Assembly: GCA_030272155.1 (NCBI GenBank)
Contig: CP126199.1
Location: forward strand, 2,542,001 to 2,606,000
Direction of reading: 5' to 3'
Source of the DNA: Tetradesmus obliquus
Lineage: Eukaryota; Chlorophyta; Chlorophyceae; Sphaeropleales; Scenedesmaceae
DNA: 64,000 nucleotides
The translations under genes were made by a program, and so were the position numbers. Position 1 is the first letter of the stretch. The number at the start of each line of letters is the position of its first letter. This document shows, piece by piece, positions 30,480 through 41,981 of the stretch. The notes below the pieces were generated by a model. That model saw only the letters and a program-made list of their open reading frames with translations, searched no databases and was not told the origin of the DNA.

Positions 30480-32830
30480 GATGGTGATCGTGGTGCAGGG
30501 TCCCAGGGCCACTGGCCGCCACTGCATGCTGCGTGCTTCCAAGTGGACACGGTGAGCTGATTGGCTGCTGCTGCATGTTGTTAAACCCGCGGCAGTGTGC
30601 AACAAAAGCGCATGCATGCGTCAGGTTGCAGTTAATGTGATTCTTGTATGAACAAGGTAAAGATACAAGGTGCCACTGCAGGGACATGCTGGCTGCCAAC
30701 AGCTTGGAACAAGTGAATGCTGGTACTGTTGCCCTCGACTCTGCTTCTGTTCTTGTTACTCTGTATTGCTTCATTCTGCACCCCACATGCGTACAGGACA
30801 TCCCACCACACCTGTTGCAGCCCAAGCACATGAACAGCACAGCCACCCACTGGGGACTCACCCCTCTGCACATCGCAGCAGCAGCACACAATGCACCAGC
30901 GGTACAGCAGCTGCTGCGCGCCGGCGCCAACCCCAACCAGGTCACACCAACTGGCCTGGCACCACTTCACTTTGCAGCAGTCAGCTGCTTCATCCCAGAC
31001 ATAGCAGCAGCAGCAGATCCTTCACCAGGTGCTGATCATGCAGCAGACAATTATGCAAACAGGCTGGCACAGTTGGTTGCTAGTGCAGCAGCAGACAGGG
31101 TGTACAGTTTCCTGCAAGCCAGCAGTGCTGCCAGCCCCATGTATAAGATGCAGCAGCTGCTGCAGCAGCTGCACAAGTGCCGTAAGCCTGGCGGTAGCCT
31201 TGCTGTAGTACAGCTGCTGCTGGATGCAGGTGCACACCCAAGCGGTGTGGCACCAGCAGCAGCAGCACGCAGCAGCAGCAGCAGCAGCAAGCCGGTTACG
31301 CCGCTGCACCTTGCTGCGTGCTGTGTAGTGCCGGGGGATGGAGCAGTTGGCGCAGATGAGGCAGCACTGCAAGTGGTGGCAGCAGCGGCAGAGGCAGTGG
31401 GCTGGGAAGATGCAGCTGCAGCTGCTGCAGCAGAGGCAGCAGCAGCAACAGCAGTTGACATCTGGGAGTTGCATTGCCCTGCACAGAGGCCGTCTGATGC
31501 TGCAGCTGCAGGCTCAGGGGGCCCAGGAGCTCTTGAGCAGCAGCAGGCGCGGCCGCAGGCTTTGCAGCAGAGGCTTGAGGAGGGGCAGGTGCTGCAGCAC
31601 AAGCTGCGAGATGTGCAGGCGCAGTCTGTGAGGGACATTGCAGGAAAACAGGCGCAGCAGGAGTTTATGAAAAGGAAGCAGCGGGAGGTTGACAAGGTAC
31701 AGCGGCAGCTTGAGGTGGTGGAGGAAATGCTGTCAAAGATGAATGCAGCGCCGGATCTGCAGCAGGCGCAGATGCATGAAGAGAAACAGGATGTGCTGCA
31801 GCAGTTTCAAAGTGAAGGGAGAGATTTTCAGCAAGAGGGTGTGTGCAGCAGCATGCAGCAGGGAGGGCGCAGCAGCACGCAGCCGCAGCGGCTGCAGTTG
31901 CAGAAGATGCGGCAGGAGCAGCGCCAGGGGCGGCTGCAGGTGCTGCGGCAGCAGCGGCTGCAGCAGCAGCAGCAGCAGCAGCAGCAGGCATTTGAGCAGG
32001 GAGCCAGCACCCTCAAACAGCAGCAGGACGTTGGAGCTCCACCTCAGGCAGGCTACGGCGGTGTGACTGGCACAGTCAACAGCAGCCAGATATCAGCGAG
32101 AGACAGCAGGAACAGCAGCAACATCTCTGCCGCTGCTGCTGCCAGCCTCACTCCTGCTCAAGAGCATGCAGCAGTCATATTGGCGCTGCGCCTGGCTGGT
32201 GCAGACCCCAACGCAGCAGCAGGTGGCACCCAGGAGACACCCCTCACTCTTGCTGCATTCAACAGTGCTTGCATGGCTGCTGCTGCCCTGCTGCATGGAG
32301 CAGCTGCAAGCACAGATGATGACCAGCAGCAGCAGCAGCAGCAGCAGCGGTGGGTTGCTGATCCCAACCTGCCAAGGTGGGATGGTAACCGGCCGATTGA
32401 TCTTGCAGCACTGCGTGGATGGCCTGGCTTCGTGATGCTGCTGCTGCAGCAGGGAGCAGTGGCACTGCCAGAGAGGCAGCAGCAACAGCAGCAAGAACAT
32501 GTGCAGAAAGGTTCAAAACCCACAGCACGACAGTTGAGAGACAGCAACAGTAACAGCGGCAGCAGCAGCAGCGGCAGCAGCAGCAGCGGCAGCAGCAGCA
32601 GCAGCAACACAGCTACAGCAGCTGCAGCAGCAACCTGCACTGGCCAGGAGCTGCTGGTCAACCTCATAGGGGCCTCTAACACAGACAGGGAGGCTGATGT
32701 GACGCGTGCTGTGCATCGCCTGCTGGCCCGGGGCTTCCCTGTAAATGTGGTGCAGGCTACACAGGGCGGCACTGCGCTGTGCAATGCTGTCTTACTGCGC
32801 TTTACCGAGGTGAGCCTCACCGGCGGCGGC

Positions 32831-32866
<36 letters not shown>

Positions 32867-34199
32867 GGCTGGGGCTGTGATCTGCATGCATGTAGGAGGG
32901 ACCAGATGCACAGGTGTCTGACACCTTACAGCTAGTGACACATGGGCAGCTGGCACCGGCCTTGCTGCTTGCACCTTGTATCTCTCGAGCTATCCTCCTG
33001 GCATTGCAGTGCTAGTCCTTTAGCTGCTACTACCCTCACTTGTACTGTCGTTTGTCTTGCAGGTGGTGCGGGCTCTGCTTGCTGCTGGTGCTGACGTGGA
33101 CCTGCCCTGGGCCGGTGGGCCCCTGGCCGGCTCACCTCCGCTGTACAGTGCAGCATCGGGGGGCCATGTGGAGCTGATGCGCCTGCTGATAGGTGCGCGG
33201 CAACTGCTGTGGAGTACGCAGCAGCGCTTTTGTAGGAGGTGGTTTTCTATCTAGCCTAGTGAGGGTGTTGTGGGTGGTTACTGCGTTTCTGCGTTACTGC
33301 GTTACATGCACACCTAGCCAATGCTCTGGTTGTGCCTGCAGCCGGACAGCACTGTTGCTGCTCATACATACACTCATTTGCTGGATCGCATGCGGGATGC
33401 ATTTTCTGGCATGTTTGTTGAATTCAGGCAGTGCTCAGCATGTCAGCTGCCACACCTGCTGCTGCTGCTGCTGCTGCCTGCTGCCCTGCAGGCACGGGTG
33501 CGGATGTGCACGCGTCAGCCGCCATCAGCTCCTGCTCCCTGCGCTGCAACCAACTGCTGCGTTTCCTGCTGTAACACCGGTGGCTGCTACTGTGCTACTG
33601 CCATACAGGCGCTGGTGCGGATGTGCATGTGTCAGCCCCCGCTAGCTCTGACAGCTTGGTAGGGGCCTCCATTATGCAGGCAGCAGCAGCAGGGGGACAC
33701 CTGGAGGCGATGCTGCTGCTGGTGGAGGCCGGCGCAGCATGGCGGCCGCCGCGCGGCACGGCTGGCTGCAAGGATGCTGCTGCGCTGTATGCGCTCAAAG
33801 TGCCTGGCTGTAAGGTGAGTGGGGGCTTTGGTGAACTGCAGGGGCTGCTGCTGTTCCTTTCCTTTGCTGCTTGGCATGCTAGCAACCAGCAGGGTGAGCA
33901 TAAGATGATATCAAGCGGATAGACGCACCTCAGTGTGCGGTCTCAGAGCTGTTGCCACTGTACCTTAAATCCTTCCAGTTGCATTGTCGGTCCACTTCTG
34001 GGCTTCTGCCTCTCTTACCCTGTCTGCGTTACAGTCATCACAGCATCTGTCTGTGTCACCATCATCACAGCATCTGTCTGCTGAGCAGAGGCATTGGACA
34101 GTGGAGGCTGCTGCTGCTGCTGCTGCTGCTGTGTGCTCTGCAGGTCAGCTACATAGAAGGTCGGCTCAGGATGGCCGAGCGCCGGGGCAAGCAGCAGCG

Positions 34200-34237
<38 letters not shown>

Positions 34238-34343
34238 CACGAGCCAATGCTGGTGCAGCAGCAAACAGCTCTGCAGCAGGCATAGCTGGCAGGGATGATG
34301 GCAGCAGCATGGCACTTGAAGATGCTGCGCATCAACGCAAACA

Positions 34344-34376
<33 letters not shown>

Positions 34377-34528
34377 TGTGGATGACATCGATGACTTAGT
34401 GGCTGCTATTGATGGCATCAACTGCAAGCAGACCACACCTACGGGCAGTAGCAGCGGCGGCGGCAGCAGCACTAGCAAAGCACAGAGCAAGCGCGAGTCA
34501 AAGAAGAGTCCACAGCAAAAGAAGCTGA

Positions 34529-34574
<46 letters not shown>

Positions 34575-35517
34575 AGGCTGCTTGCAGGACCTGCAACAGC
34601 CACAAGATCAAGTGCCTGCAGGAGGTTTGCTGCTGCCAGCTTCTGAGGTTCTGTCTGGGTCAGCAGGCAGCAGTGACGGTGTGCCTCAGCTGCAGGAGCA
34701 GCAGCCATGTGAGGGCCTGGATGGTGCTGCTACAGATGACGCCTGGCTGTATCTGAGCAGCAGCAGCAGCAGCAGCAGCGATGACGATGATGATCATGGC
34801 AGCTGTCGAAACTCCTTGGAGCTGTTCTCACCAATTGCTGGTGGCAGTGCAGAGCGCCGGCCACCGCCTGTGCTGCACTGGCTTACTCAACCAGCAGCAG
34901 CAGCAGCAGCAGGAGCAGCGAATCATGCCACGCCATCAAGCTTAGAGCAGTCAGCAACACCCTCAACAGCTGGCTGCCAGCAGCCAGCTGAGGAGTCTGC
35001 AGGACATCAGCAGTATGGCTGGCAGGAAGCCACGCCGAAGAGCAGCAGCAGCAGCAGCAGTAGCAGCAGGCTGGAGCTGCCAACAGCCATGAGGCAACTG
35101 CTGCTGAGCTCACCACGACCACCACCACCACCGGCAGCAGCAGCAGCCAGCAGCAGCACAGAGCCTCTGCCTTCAGCAGCAGCTGCAGGGCTCAGCCGTC
35201 CTCACCCTCCAGGGTTTGAACTCAGCAGGACACACGCTGCATTGCTTCAGAGGCCAGTGGGCGAATCCGGCGCCAAACCTTGCAACTGCAGTGGCAGTGT
35301 TGCAGCAAGTACGGCTGATACACCTGCAGCTGGTACAGAAATGGCACAGGCAGAGGTGGCAGCAGGGGCAGATGTGGCGCCTGCAGCTAGGGTGTCATCA
35401 GCTCCCCAGGCTGCTGTGGCTGCTGCTGCTGCTGCTGCTGAGCCAGGGCTGCCTGCAGCGCTGCAAGAGCGCTGGAAGGGCAGGCTGCCTCCTGTGCTCA
35501 TGTACAGCAGGCGGTAG
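29943..35517 (+). CDS. Ankyrin-repeat protein with long Gln/Ser-rich regions
   Basis: Probable scaffold. Exons 29943-30551, 30797-32809, 33063-33192, 33609-33814, 34144-35517 join in phase to about 1,443 residues. Ankyrin units are visible: WPPLHAACFQ; GLTPLHIAAAAHNAPAVQQL then LRAGANPNQ; LAPLHFAAV; VVQLLLDAGAHP then TPLHLAA; ILALRLAGADPNAA then TPLTLAAFNSA; RPIDLAALRGWPGFVMLLLQ; VVRALLAAGADVDLP then PPLYSAASGGHVELMRLL; and IMQAAAAGGHLEAMLLLVEA. Between units lie polySer (30428-30478), a Gln-rich coiled coil (about 31540-32000) and Ser/Gly runs. The last 458 residues are low complexity with a basic KSKRESKKSPQQKKLRQQ-type patch. No catalytic domain was seen. The start is the first ATG of the open frame; an upstream exon is possible. 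Possible poly(A) signals TGTAA lie at 35757-35761 and 35793-35797. Confidence 0.8.
33489..33535 (+). repeat. Copy of ankyrin-gene exon 4 acceptor region
   Basis: CCCTGCAGGCACGGGTGCGG followed by ATGTGCACGCGTCAGCC mirrors the true acceptor at 33608 (CAG, then GCGCTGGTGCGGATGTGCAT). The acceptor is retained, but the reading frame is not continued to the donor. Confidence 0.75.
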
Positions 35518-37149
35518 TGGAGTGCCGCACGCATGCCGCGCACGTTTTTGGTAAAAATTCCGGTTGTGAAATTCTATAGCGTATGGTGTTGGTGGCATGA
35601 TGGATGGATGCGTATGGCTGGAGGGTTGTGCCTGCTGCTGCTGCAGTCACTGCAAATCACGGTGACTTCACCGCAGCTGCTGCTGAGCATAGTTGATGCA
35701 GGACTCGACCAGGCATCACAGCGCCTTACATTTAGCAAAAACAAATTCAACAAATTTGTAAAGGAATCAGCGTCGTAGTTGGCAACGCGCGCTGTAACCA
35801 CATGCTGGGCGGGAAGCTCTCCCGGGCCGGTTGTGGGTAATCGATGTTCAACTTCCAGTGCGAGTAGCGGATTCCGCCTCAATCGTTGTATGAAAACAAC
35901 GTTGGTGCACGTTGAAAGTTGAAAGTGTCTACGCCCTCTTTGCAGGGAGCGGAATTAACGGAGGGCAAAGGACAGGGCCTTAACACCGTGTAACAGTGTC
36001 ACGGGACTCCCGCCCTTCCCCTACGACAAGCTCTGCCATCAGCAATCCATCTAAAACCATATGACTTCCTCCCAAAAAAGCTGCGAGTTCTCTGGGTCTT
36101 CAGAGCAGCAGGCGTCTCCACTGCCCCCTGCTGTGCTGTCGTGGTTCCAGCACGCTCCTCTCGCTGCTTCCGCTAAACACAAGATCAAATGATACCAAAT
36201 GACCACAATGTAGAGCCGTCCCATCAATGAGGCCATGCTAGCAGGCATCAACCCATCACCGCTGCTGCTGCTGCTGCCCACCACATCCAGCACCCCTGCC
36301 ACCCCTTTCCCCAAAGTCCCCCCAGCCCCAGCCATATGCATTGGAGGTAACTATCCTCCCTTCTTTTTCTTGCGTTTTTTGCGCTTGAAGTTGGGTAGTC
36401 TGGGCCCTTGCCTCTTCTGGCCGTTCTTAGCTGCATTGCTGCTGCTGCTGCCGCTGCCGCTGTTTCGCTGTGTTACGTTGGTGCACGTAACAAGTTATGA
36501 AGAGGTGCGAGGCTGCTCACACACCACAACAGACACAATGTATACACCATTTCTATCGAAGGTGCTCCGGATACTTCTATGCAAACTCTCTGTCAAAACC
36601 AGCACCAGCAGCAGTGAGAGTTTGGCAACGCCCGCTGCAACAGGCCCACAGGGGTGGACTCCAATGGGAACTGCTTGTCACTTCGAGCACATGTAAGACC
36701 ACCCCAGGGCGGAGCACCTGCCATGCTGTTGTTACAGCGCTGTGCCCCACTCTGCCATATCATAGTGGTACTGCCCAGTTACTGCTATTGATGAAAAGAC
36801 GAAATGTGTTGTGCCTGGCAGCTGCAGGACAGCTGGAAGCCCGTCAGATGCTGCTGGGCCTGTCAATATCCTGTTGAAACCCACAGCTGGTAACACGTCA
36901 ACACGCTGCACGCACATGCTGGGCGGGGCACGTGAGGCACAGCACCCAGGTTTGTTTGCGTGCTGCAGGCGCTGTTGCTGCACTAGAAACGGCAAGCTCC
37001 GGCCGGCGGTCAGCATGCTTAGCAGCAAGTACCACAGCAAGTGCCCCAGCGCTCCGCACATGTGGTGCTGCAACCACTGCTACAGCAGATTGTGCAGCAC
37101 TGTTGGCAGGTGCCGTGACAGCAGCAGCGCGGCCCTGGATGCTGAGCAT
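35518..37149. other. Mostly non-coding; a basic C-terminal tail frame on the minus strand near 36353-36470
   Basis: No recognised gene. On the minus strand a frame ending at 36353 reads NFKRKKRKKKKGG and is preceded by Ser/Asn-rich residues. It looks like a nuclear-type basic tail, but no partner exons could be joined to it. The rest shows no signal. Confidence 0.3.
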
Positions 37150-39091
37150 CTTTTTTGTGGCAGATGGGCCAGACTATGAACATGCCCACCCATATGCAAA
37201 AGACAGGAATGAGGATATGTATTGTGTAGGTATCCAGGTATCTGTTTGCTGCCATCAAATAAGAAACCACAAGAAAGCTGGCTGCAGCGCATGCTGTCAG
37301 TGCCTGCAGGGCCAATAACGTAGGTGGCCATCTTGCAGCAGCTACAGGCAGCGGCTTGTAAAACAGCAGCAGCACAAGAGCCATTATGAGCAGCACGTGA
37401 CACGGCATGATCACAATAAACAACTCACGAGAGCACTCCTTCAGTCCTAAGTAACATCTCGACGTTTCATCCGGTATAAATTCAAGTGCTGCAGAGGCTG
37501 GGGTGCCTTGGCGCGATTCAACGTCTCTTAAAATCGCAATAGCAGCATGCGGGGCCAGCAACACCGGCTCCACAGTAAGCAGCAGCCCTACAACTGCAAA
37601 AGTACACATGGCCCAAGCATGACCTCAGCTTCGACCCATGCAGGCACTTGTTCAGGGTTGGACGGCTGATCAATGCACTCGCTGCTGCCGATTGCTGCTG
37701 CTGTGCAGCCACCATGTGCCCTACTCTATTATCGATTTTCAAGCAAAAATCCAGAACAACAGAATTGAGCACAACCTGCACGCTGCTGGCCTGGACTTCT
37801 TGTGTGATTGAGAGCATACTAGCAGACAGCAACACCAGGAGAGCTGTGATCAGCTGACACAGAGGTGCGACAAGAACAGCAAGGCACAGCAACCAGTGCA
37901 AGTGGGCCTTGGTCAGGCCTTTAGTGCTGCCGGTGGTGTAGAATACTGGCAGTACGCCCGCCACTGCAGCAGCTACATGGCACAGGGTCGCAGCGCGGCG
38001 CACCTCGTCATGTGCAAACACCGCAACAGCCATGAGAGCCAGCAGGTTCACAAATATAGTTGACATTTGAGTAGTACTCCCCGTGTAGTTCCTGGTGCAA
38101 TGCAATCCCCATATGGAGTTATTTCTGCTCGTACCATTGTTGACGTCATTGTAAACATGTCGGGTGCAGCATCCGGAACATAAGACGCGCTGATTTGGCA
38201 GACGTTGCCTTGCACCACCCAACCACCATCGACCAGGCGCTTCGCAGGCGGCGTGAGTCCTGCATCTAAGCTGTGCATATGTGACTGCTGCCTGCAACTG
38301 CCATTGACCTGCAGTTGATATGCATTCATTTGAGGAAACAGCAGCCCTCGCCCGTATGCTGCTAGTGCAGGTCCTAACTTCTGCACAACACCCTTGCAGA
38401 ACTCCGAGTCCCCCGCGTCCCCAATGTAGCGCCCCCAGTCCCCCGCGTCCTCAAAGCCAAAGCCCACGTCCTCAAAGCCAAAGCCCACTTTATGTTTGAG
38501 GCATGGCTGGGCTTCCTTCCATGTTGGCAGCTCAGCATCTACCACCATTCCTGGGCATGCCATGTTGCCCGGAGGGTCTGTGAAGAATTTTCTTGAGTTG
38601 CCACTGGCAGGCTGTGGCCGTGGCTGTGGCCAGGCTCCCGAGCAATCTGCATGCGCAGCTGCAATGTCTGATATGTTGATGCCCTTCTTGTTCAGCGCTG
38701 TCTGCATCCAGCACAGCTGTCCCTGCAGCTGTCCCATCTGCATCCACATTTTCTCTTGGTCTGTGTCCTTGCTGTCGTTGAGGTCACCAGAGTGCGTCGC
38801 TGCGTACCACAGCAGGCACAGCAGCCCCAGCTGTAGAGCCACCGTAAACAGCAGCCCAAGCAGCATGTGTGCCAGCTGCACACCCCTCACACCTCGCAGG
38901 ACTGTCTTCACTGTTTGGGCATACACGTCGTCAGACAGCTGCTTCACCAGCTGTTCGACACTCACACTGCCAGTGCTGCCGTTACCAGTGCCACTGCTGC
39001 CACCTGTACCGTGCGTTCCAGCGTTAGCATCGCTTGTGCGCGGACCAGTAGTGGCATCAGCGTGTAACTGTTGCTGACCATCACGCTGCAT
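37150..39091 (-). CDS. Unidentified multi-pass membrane protein, gene model unresolved
   Basis: I do not recognise the family. From ATG 39091 the minus strand encodes a Gly/Thr/Ser-rich lead and LSDDVYAQTVKTVL. A membrane helix follows (MLLGLLFTVALQLGLLCLLW), then a likely lumenal domain of about 200 residues with many Cys, ending near 38150. A different frame then gives three helices (FVNLLALMAVAVFA; WLLCLAVLVAPLCQLITALL among them). A third frame below 37600 gives FAVVGLLLTVEPVLLAPHA, VIMPCHVLLIMALVLLLFY, LTACAAASFLVVSYLMA and VFCIWVGMFIVW. The second and third segments can be joined by an intron near 37620-37740. The first frame change (38050-38160) has no convincing intron and may be a frameshift. 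An 18-bp direct repeat near 38450-38490 encodes VGFGFED twice. Confidence 0.45.
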
Positions 39092-39978
39092 ACTCACGGG
39101 CGGGGGAGCGGCCGCTGCAGCTGCTGCAGCAGTAGCAGCACGTACATCGCCGTGCTGCGTAGCAGCAGGAGCCTGTCTTTCGCTGATGAACCTGACGGGC
39201 AATCTTTGCTGCTTTGTATTGCGTTGTACCTGCAAATATCAAGCGGGGTGCGGGGAACAGGACCCAAGTTTGTCGAGAACGCAAAATGAGCAAGGCCAAC
39301 CCATTGGTCATAAGAAGCATCAAGTGACAGCTGTGCAGCAACAGGCATACAGCACGCTATGATCGCAGCTGTCTAGCTCGAAGCCTGCAGTGCCTGCCGA
39401 CTTGATCAAGTGCACACCTTTTTAATCACAGGACCTAGGCGCAAAAGCATTCGGTGGAACAAAATTTGTACGCCATGTTAAGCCAAAGAGCAAGCACGCC
39501 ATCGCACCAGCTGTCTATCGTGGTGGGCTCTGCGTTGAAGACAACCCTATCTCGCAATTGGCCCTCCGACATATGTAGTAAGCAAGCATAATCATATGTT
39601 GATCCTCTTGTTGTGGCCATGGTCGTAACTGGAGGTGCTGTGCTTCGTTTCACAACTTTAGACCGAAGTTCGCAGGGCATTTCCCTTGGGTTCCCGTGGC
39701 AGTGGCACCGCTGCCCTGGGCGCTGAGCCTGCTCTCTGAGCAGTTAACAGTAAGACACAGATTATCAAATGTCGCAGTTGCAGTAAAGTCACTGCAGCGG
39801 GTAGCACAACACGTGCAGCACTTGTCAACAACAACTTGTTGTGACTTGTCAACAACTTTTCTGCCAGTACAGTAAGACAAGCGCACCCCGGATGCGGCCG
39901 CTGCGTGGCCTGAGAAACACACTAGCCTGCTCTCCAGCTGTCCATCACACGCTGACTGCAGCTTACACTGGAACACGG
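39092..39978. other. Intergenic, no gene seen
   Basis: Between two minus-strand genes. It should contain the PyrD 3' UTR and the promoter of the membrane-protein gene. No family signal. Confidence 0.45.
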
Positions 39979-41513
39979 TCAGCTGTTGCTTGCTGCGGCC
40001 TGCTGCTTCATCCGCTCCATGAACTCCTGGTTGATGTCGTAGCACTGCTGCTGCTCTGCGCCCCCCACCAGTGCTACCTGGATGCCTGCTGCCTGCAGCG
40101 TGGCGATGCCTGCTGCCGCAACCAGCGGGTTGGGGTCACCGCAGCCGATGACCACCTGCACGGCAGCAGCACCAGCAGAAGCAGCAGGGAGGTCAATTGG
40201 CAGGGTCAGCCATCACTGCCCACAGCCCTATGCCAGCGAAGCACAGAAGCAGCGACAGGAAGAGAGCAGACATTGCAACAAGGCACACAACATACTGATG
40301 AGAAGTGGCCAATTTGTGGGCAGCGATTGGTAGACAGCAACAATTCAGCACCTGTCAAGTGTTACTGCACAGCCCGCCTTGACCACCATCAACAACAACA
40401 TGTATACACTTGAGTCCCACTCAAGGACACACTGCTGCCTTGTGTTTATCCCCGGACTAACTGGACTAGTTTGTCACTTGGCTTTACTCACCCGCGCCAC
40501 GCCAGCATCCACCAGGGCCTGACTGCAGGGCGGCGTGCGGCCGTAGTGGTTGCACGGCTCCAGCGTAACGTACGCAGTAGCACCCCGCGCAGCAGTGCCT
40601 GCAGGCAGCCAAGCCATATCCACAATGTTTAGCTCCATCAAGCAATCACTGCTTGAACGTTGTAGGCTGAGCAGCTAACAGCAACAAACACAGTACACGT
40701 CATGCCAGGCAGTGGCCTTGCACCACAGGCTTATGCTTGCCGCCGCACCTGCTGCCCTCAGCGCGTACACCTCAGCATGCGGCATGCCTGCCTTGGGGTG
40801 GAAGCCCTCACCAATGACCTGGCAGCAGCAGCAGCAGCAGCAGCATTGACGCACAGCATGATTAGACGTAGGCTTCAGCGTCACCGTCACTGCATGAACT
40901 ACTGGCAAAGCAAGCAGTCAGGTGGCCGCTGCGGCACAATCTGACAGGTCACACAGTTTCCTAGACAGCAGTAACGTGCACTCTTGTCAAGCTGTCTCAC
41001 CTGGCCGTCTTTTACTATGACGCAGCCCACAGCAGGGTTTGGGTGTGTCTTGCCTAGCGCACGCTTTGCCAGCTCCAGGGCTTGCAGCATGTATGCTCTG
41101 TCTTCTTGGCTGACTGCAGTACAGCAAGAAATGAAGTGTAAGCCAAGCAGTCAAGTTGACACGGTGCAGCAGCATGCGCATCATGCCACTTGGGCAGTGA
41201 CAGTGCCTGGTGATCATAGCATGCTTGCTGCTGTCAGCTGTTGGCTGGCGCACAACTGCAGCCAAGTTTGCTGTTTGGGGCCAGGTTAGAGCACTACGAT
41301 GCTTCGTATTCTTAACAGCTATCAAAGAACATGTCGGATACCCTAAGGTGACTTCAGTCGCATCACACCTGCTCCTGTTGGCTGCGCTGTTGAGCGGCAA
41401 GGCGCAACACGCATTCTCAAAAGCTGTTGCTCCTGATGCTGCCACGGTTGTCGCTGCCTGCCATAGCTGCGTGCTGCCCCTCTGGACACGAGGCTGCTGC
41501 TGTTCAGTAGCAT
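39979..41513 (-). CDS. PYRD: Riboflavin pathway pyrimidine deaminase (RibD N-domain, plant PyrD type)
   Basis: Deaminates the 2,5-diamino-6-ribosylamino-pyrimidinone phosphate intermediate in riboflavin synthesis, in plants inside the plastid. Exons 41513-41369, 41113-41001, 40818-40749, 40598-40492, 40155-39979 join in phase to 203 residues. The first exon is Ser/Arg/Gln-rich and nearly free of acids ([20 protein letters not shown]), a likely transit peptide. The deaminase domain shows [49 protein letters not shown] (zinc ligand H and catalytic E in HAE) and [16 protein letters not shown] (two zinc Cys). It ends with [20 protein letters not shown] and a stop about 25 residues later. The reductase domain of bifunctional bacterial RibD is absent, matching monofunctional plant PyrD. 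Divergent from the nucleoporin gene. Confidence 0.92.
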
Positions 41514-41981
41514 GACAAAGCTGACTGCTGCTGCTGCTGTTTCTGCGACACAACCTGCCTGCCTTGTGTCTTGTGCTGCTGCTGCTGCTGACGCTGCTGA
41601 TGCTGATGCTGTGCTGCTGCTCCTTGTGGTGATGCGTTTGACAGAGAGTTTGCTGTGAGTGGCACTGTCAGAGCTCTTATATGCGTCGAAGCAACACAAA
41701 TGGAGATGTAAAGCGTGCCACATTGGAGGTGGCAGGTGAGAGGACACAGCAACACCTTCTGTGACAGGTACGTTGGGGTTGTTTGTGGGTGCACTCTTTG
41801 AAGCGGGTTCGTCCGCTTTCGTCCTCGCAGGCCGTTTTCACTTTGGGGTTGAAGACTGTGATTGCATCAGCGACGCATTCAAGCGATTAGACGACAGCAC
41901 TGCGACATGAGCTGCTGTCGTGTGCCATACTTTTCGCACCACTCCGTAACTCTATGAGCGGGCACAATCTCAAGTAGATCG
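41514..41981. promoter_or_regulatory. Shared 468-bp intergenic region of divergent PyrD and NUP42-like genes
   Basis: Lies between the two ATGs (41513 minus, 41982 plus) and must contain both promoters. The left third is CTG-rich. No specific element was recognised. Confidence 0.5.
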
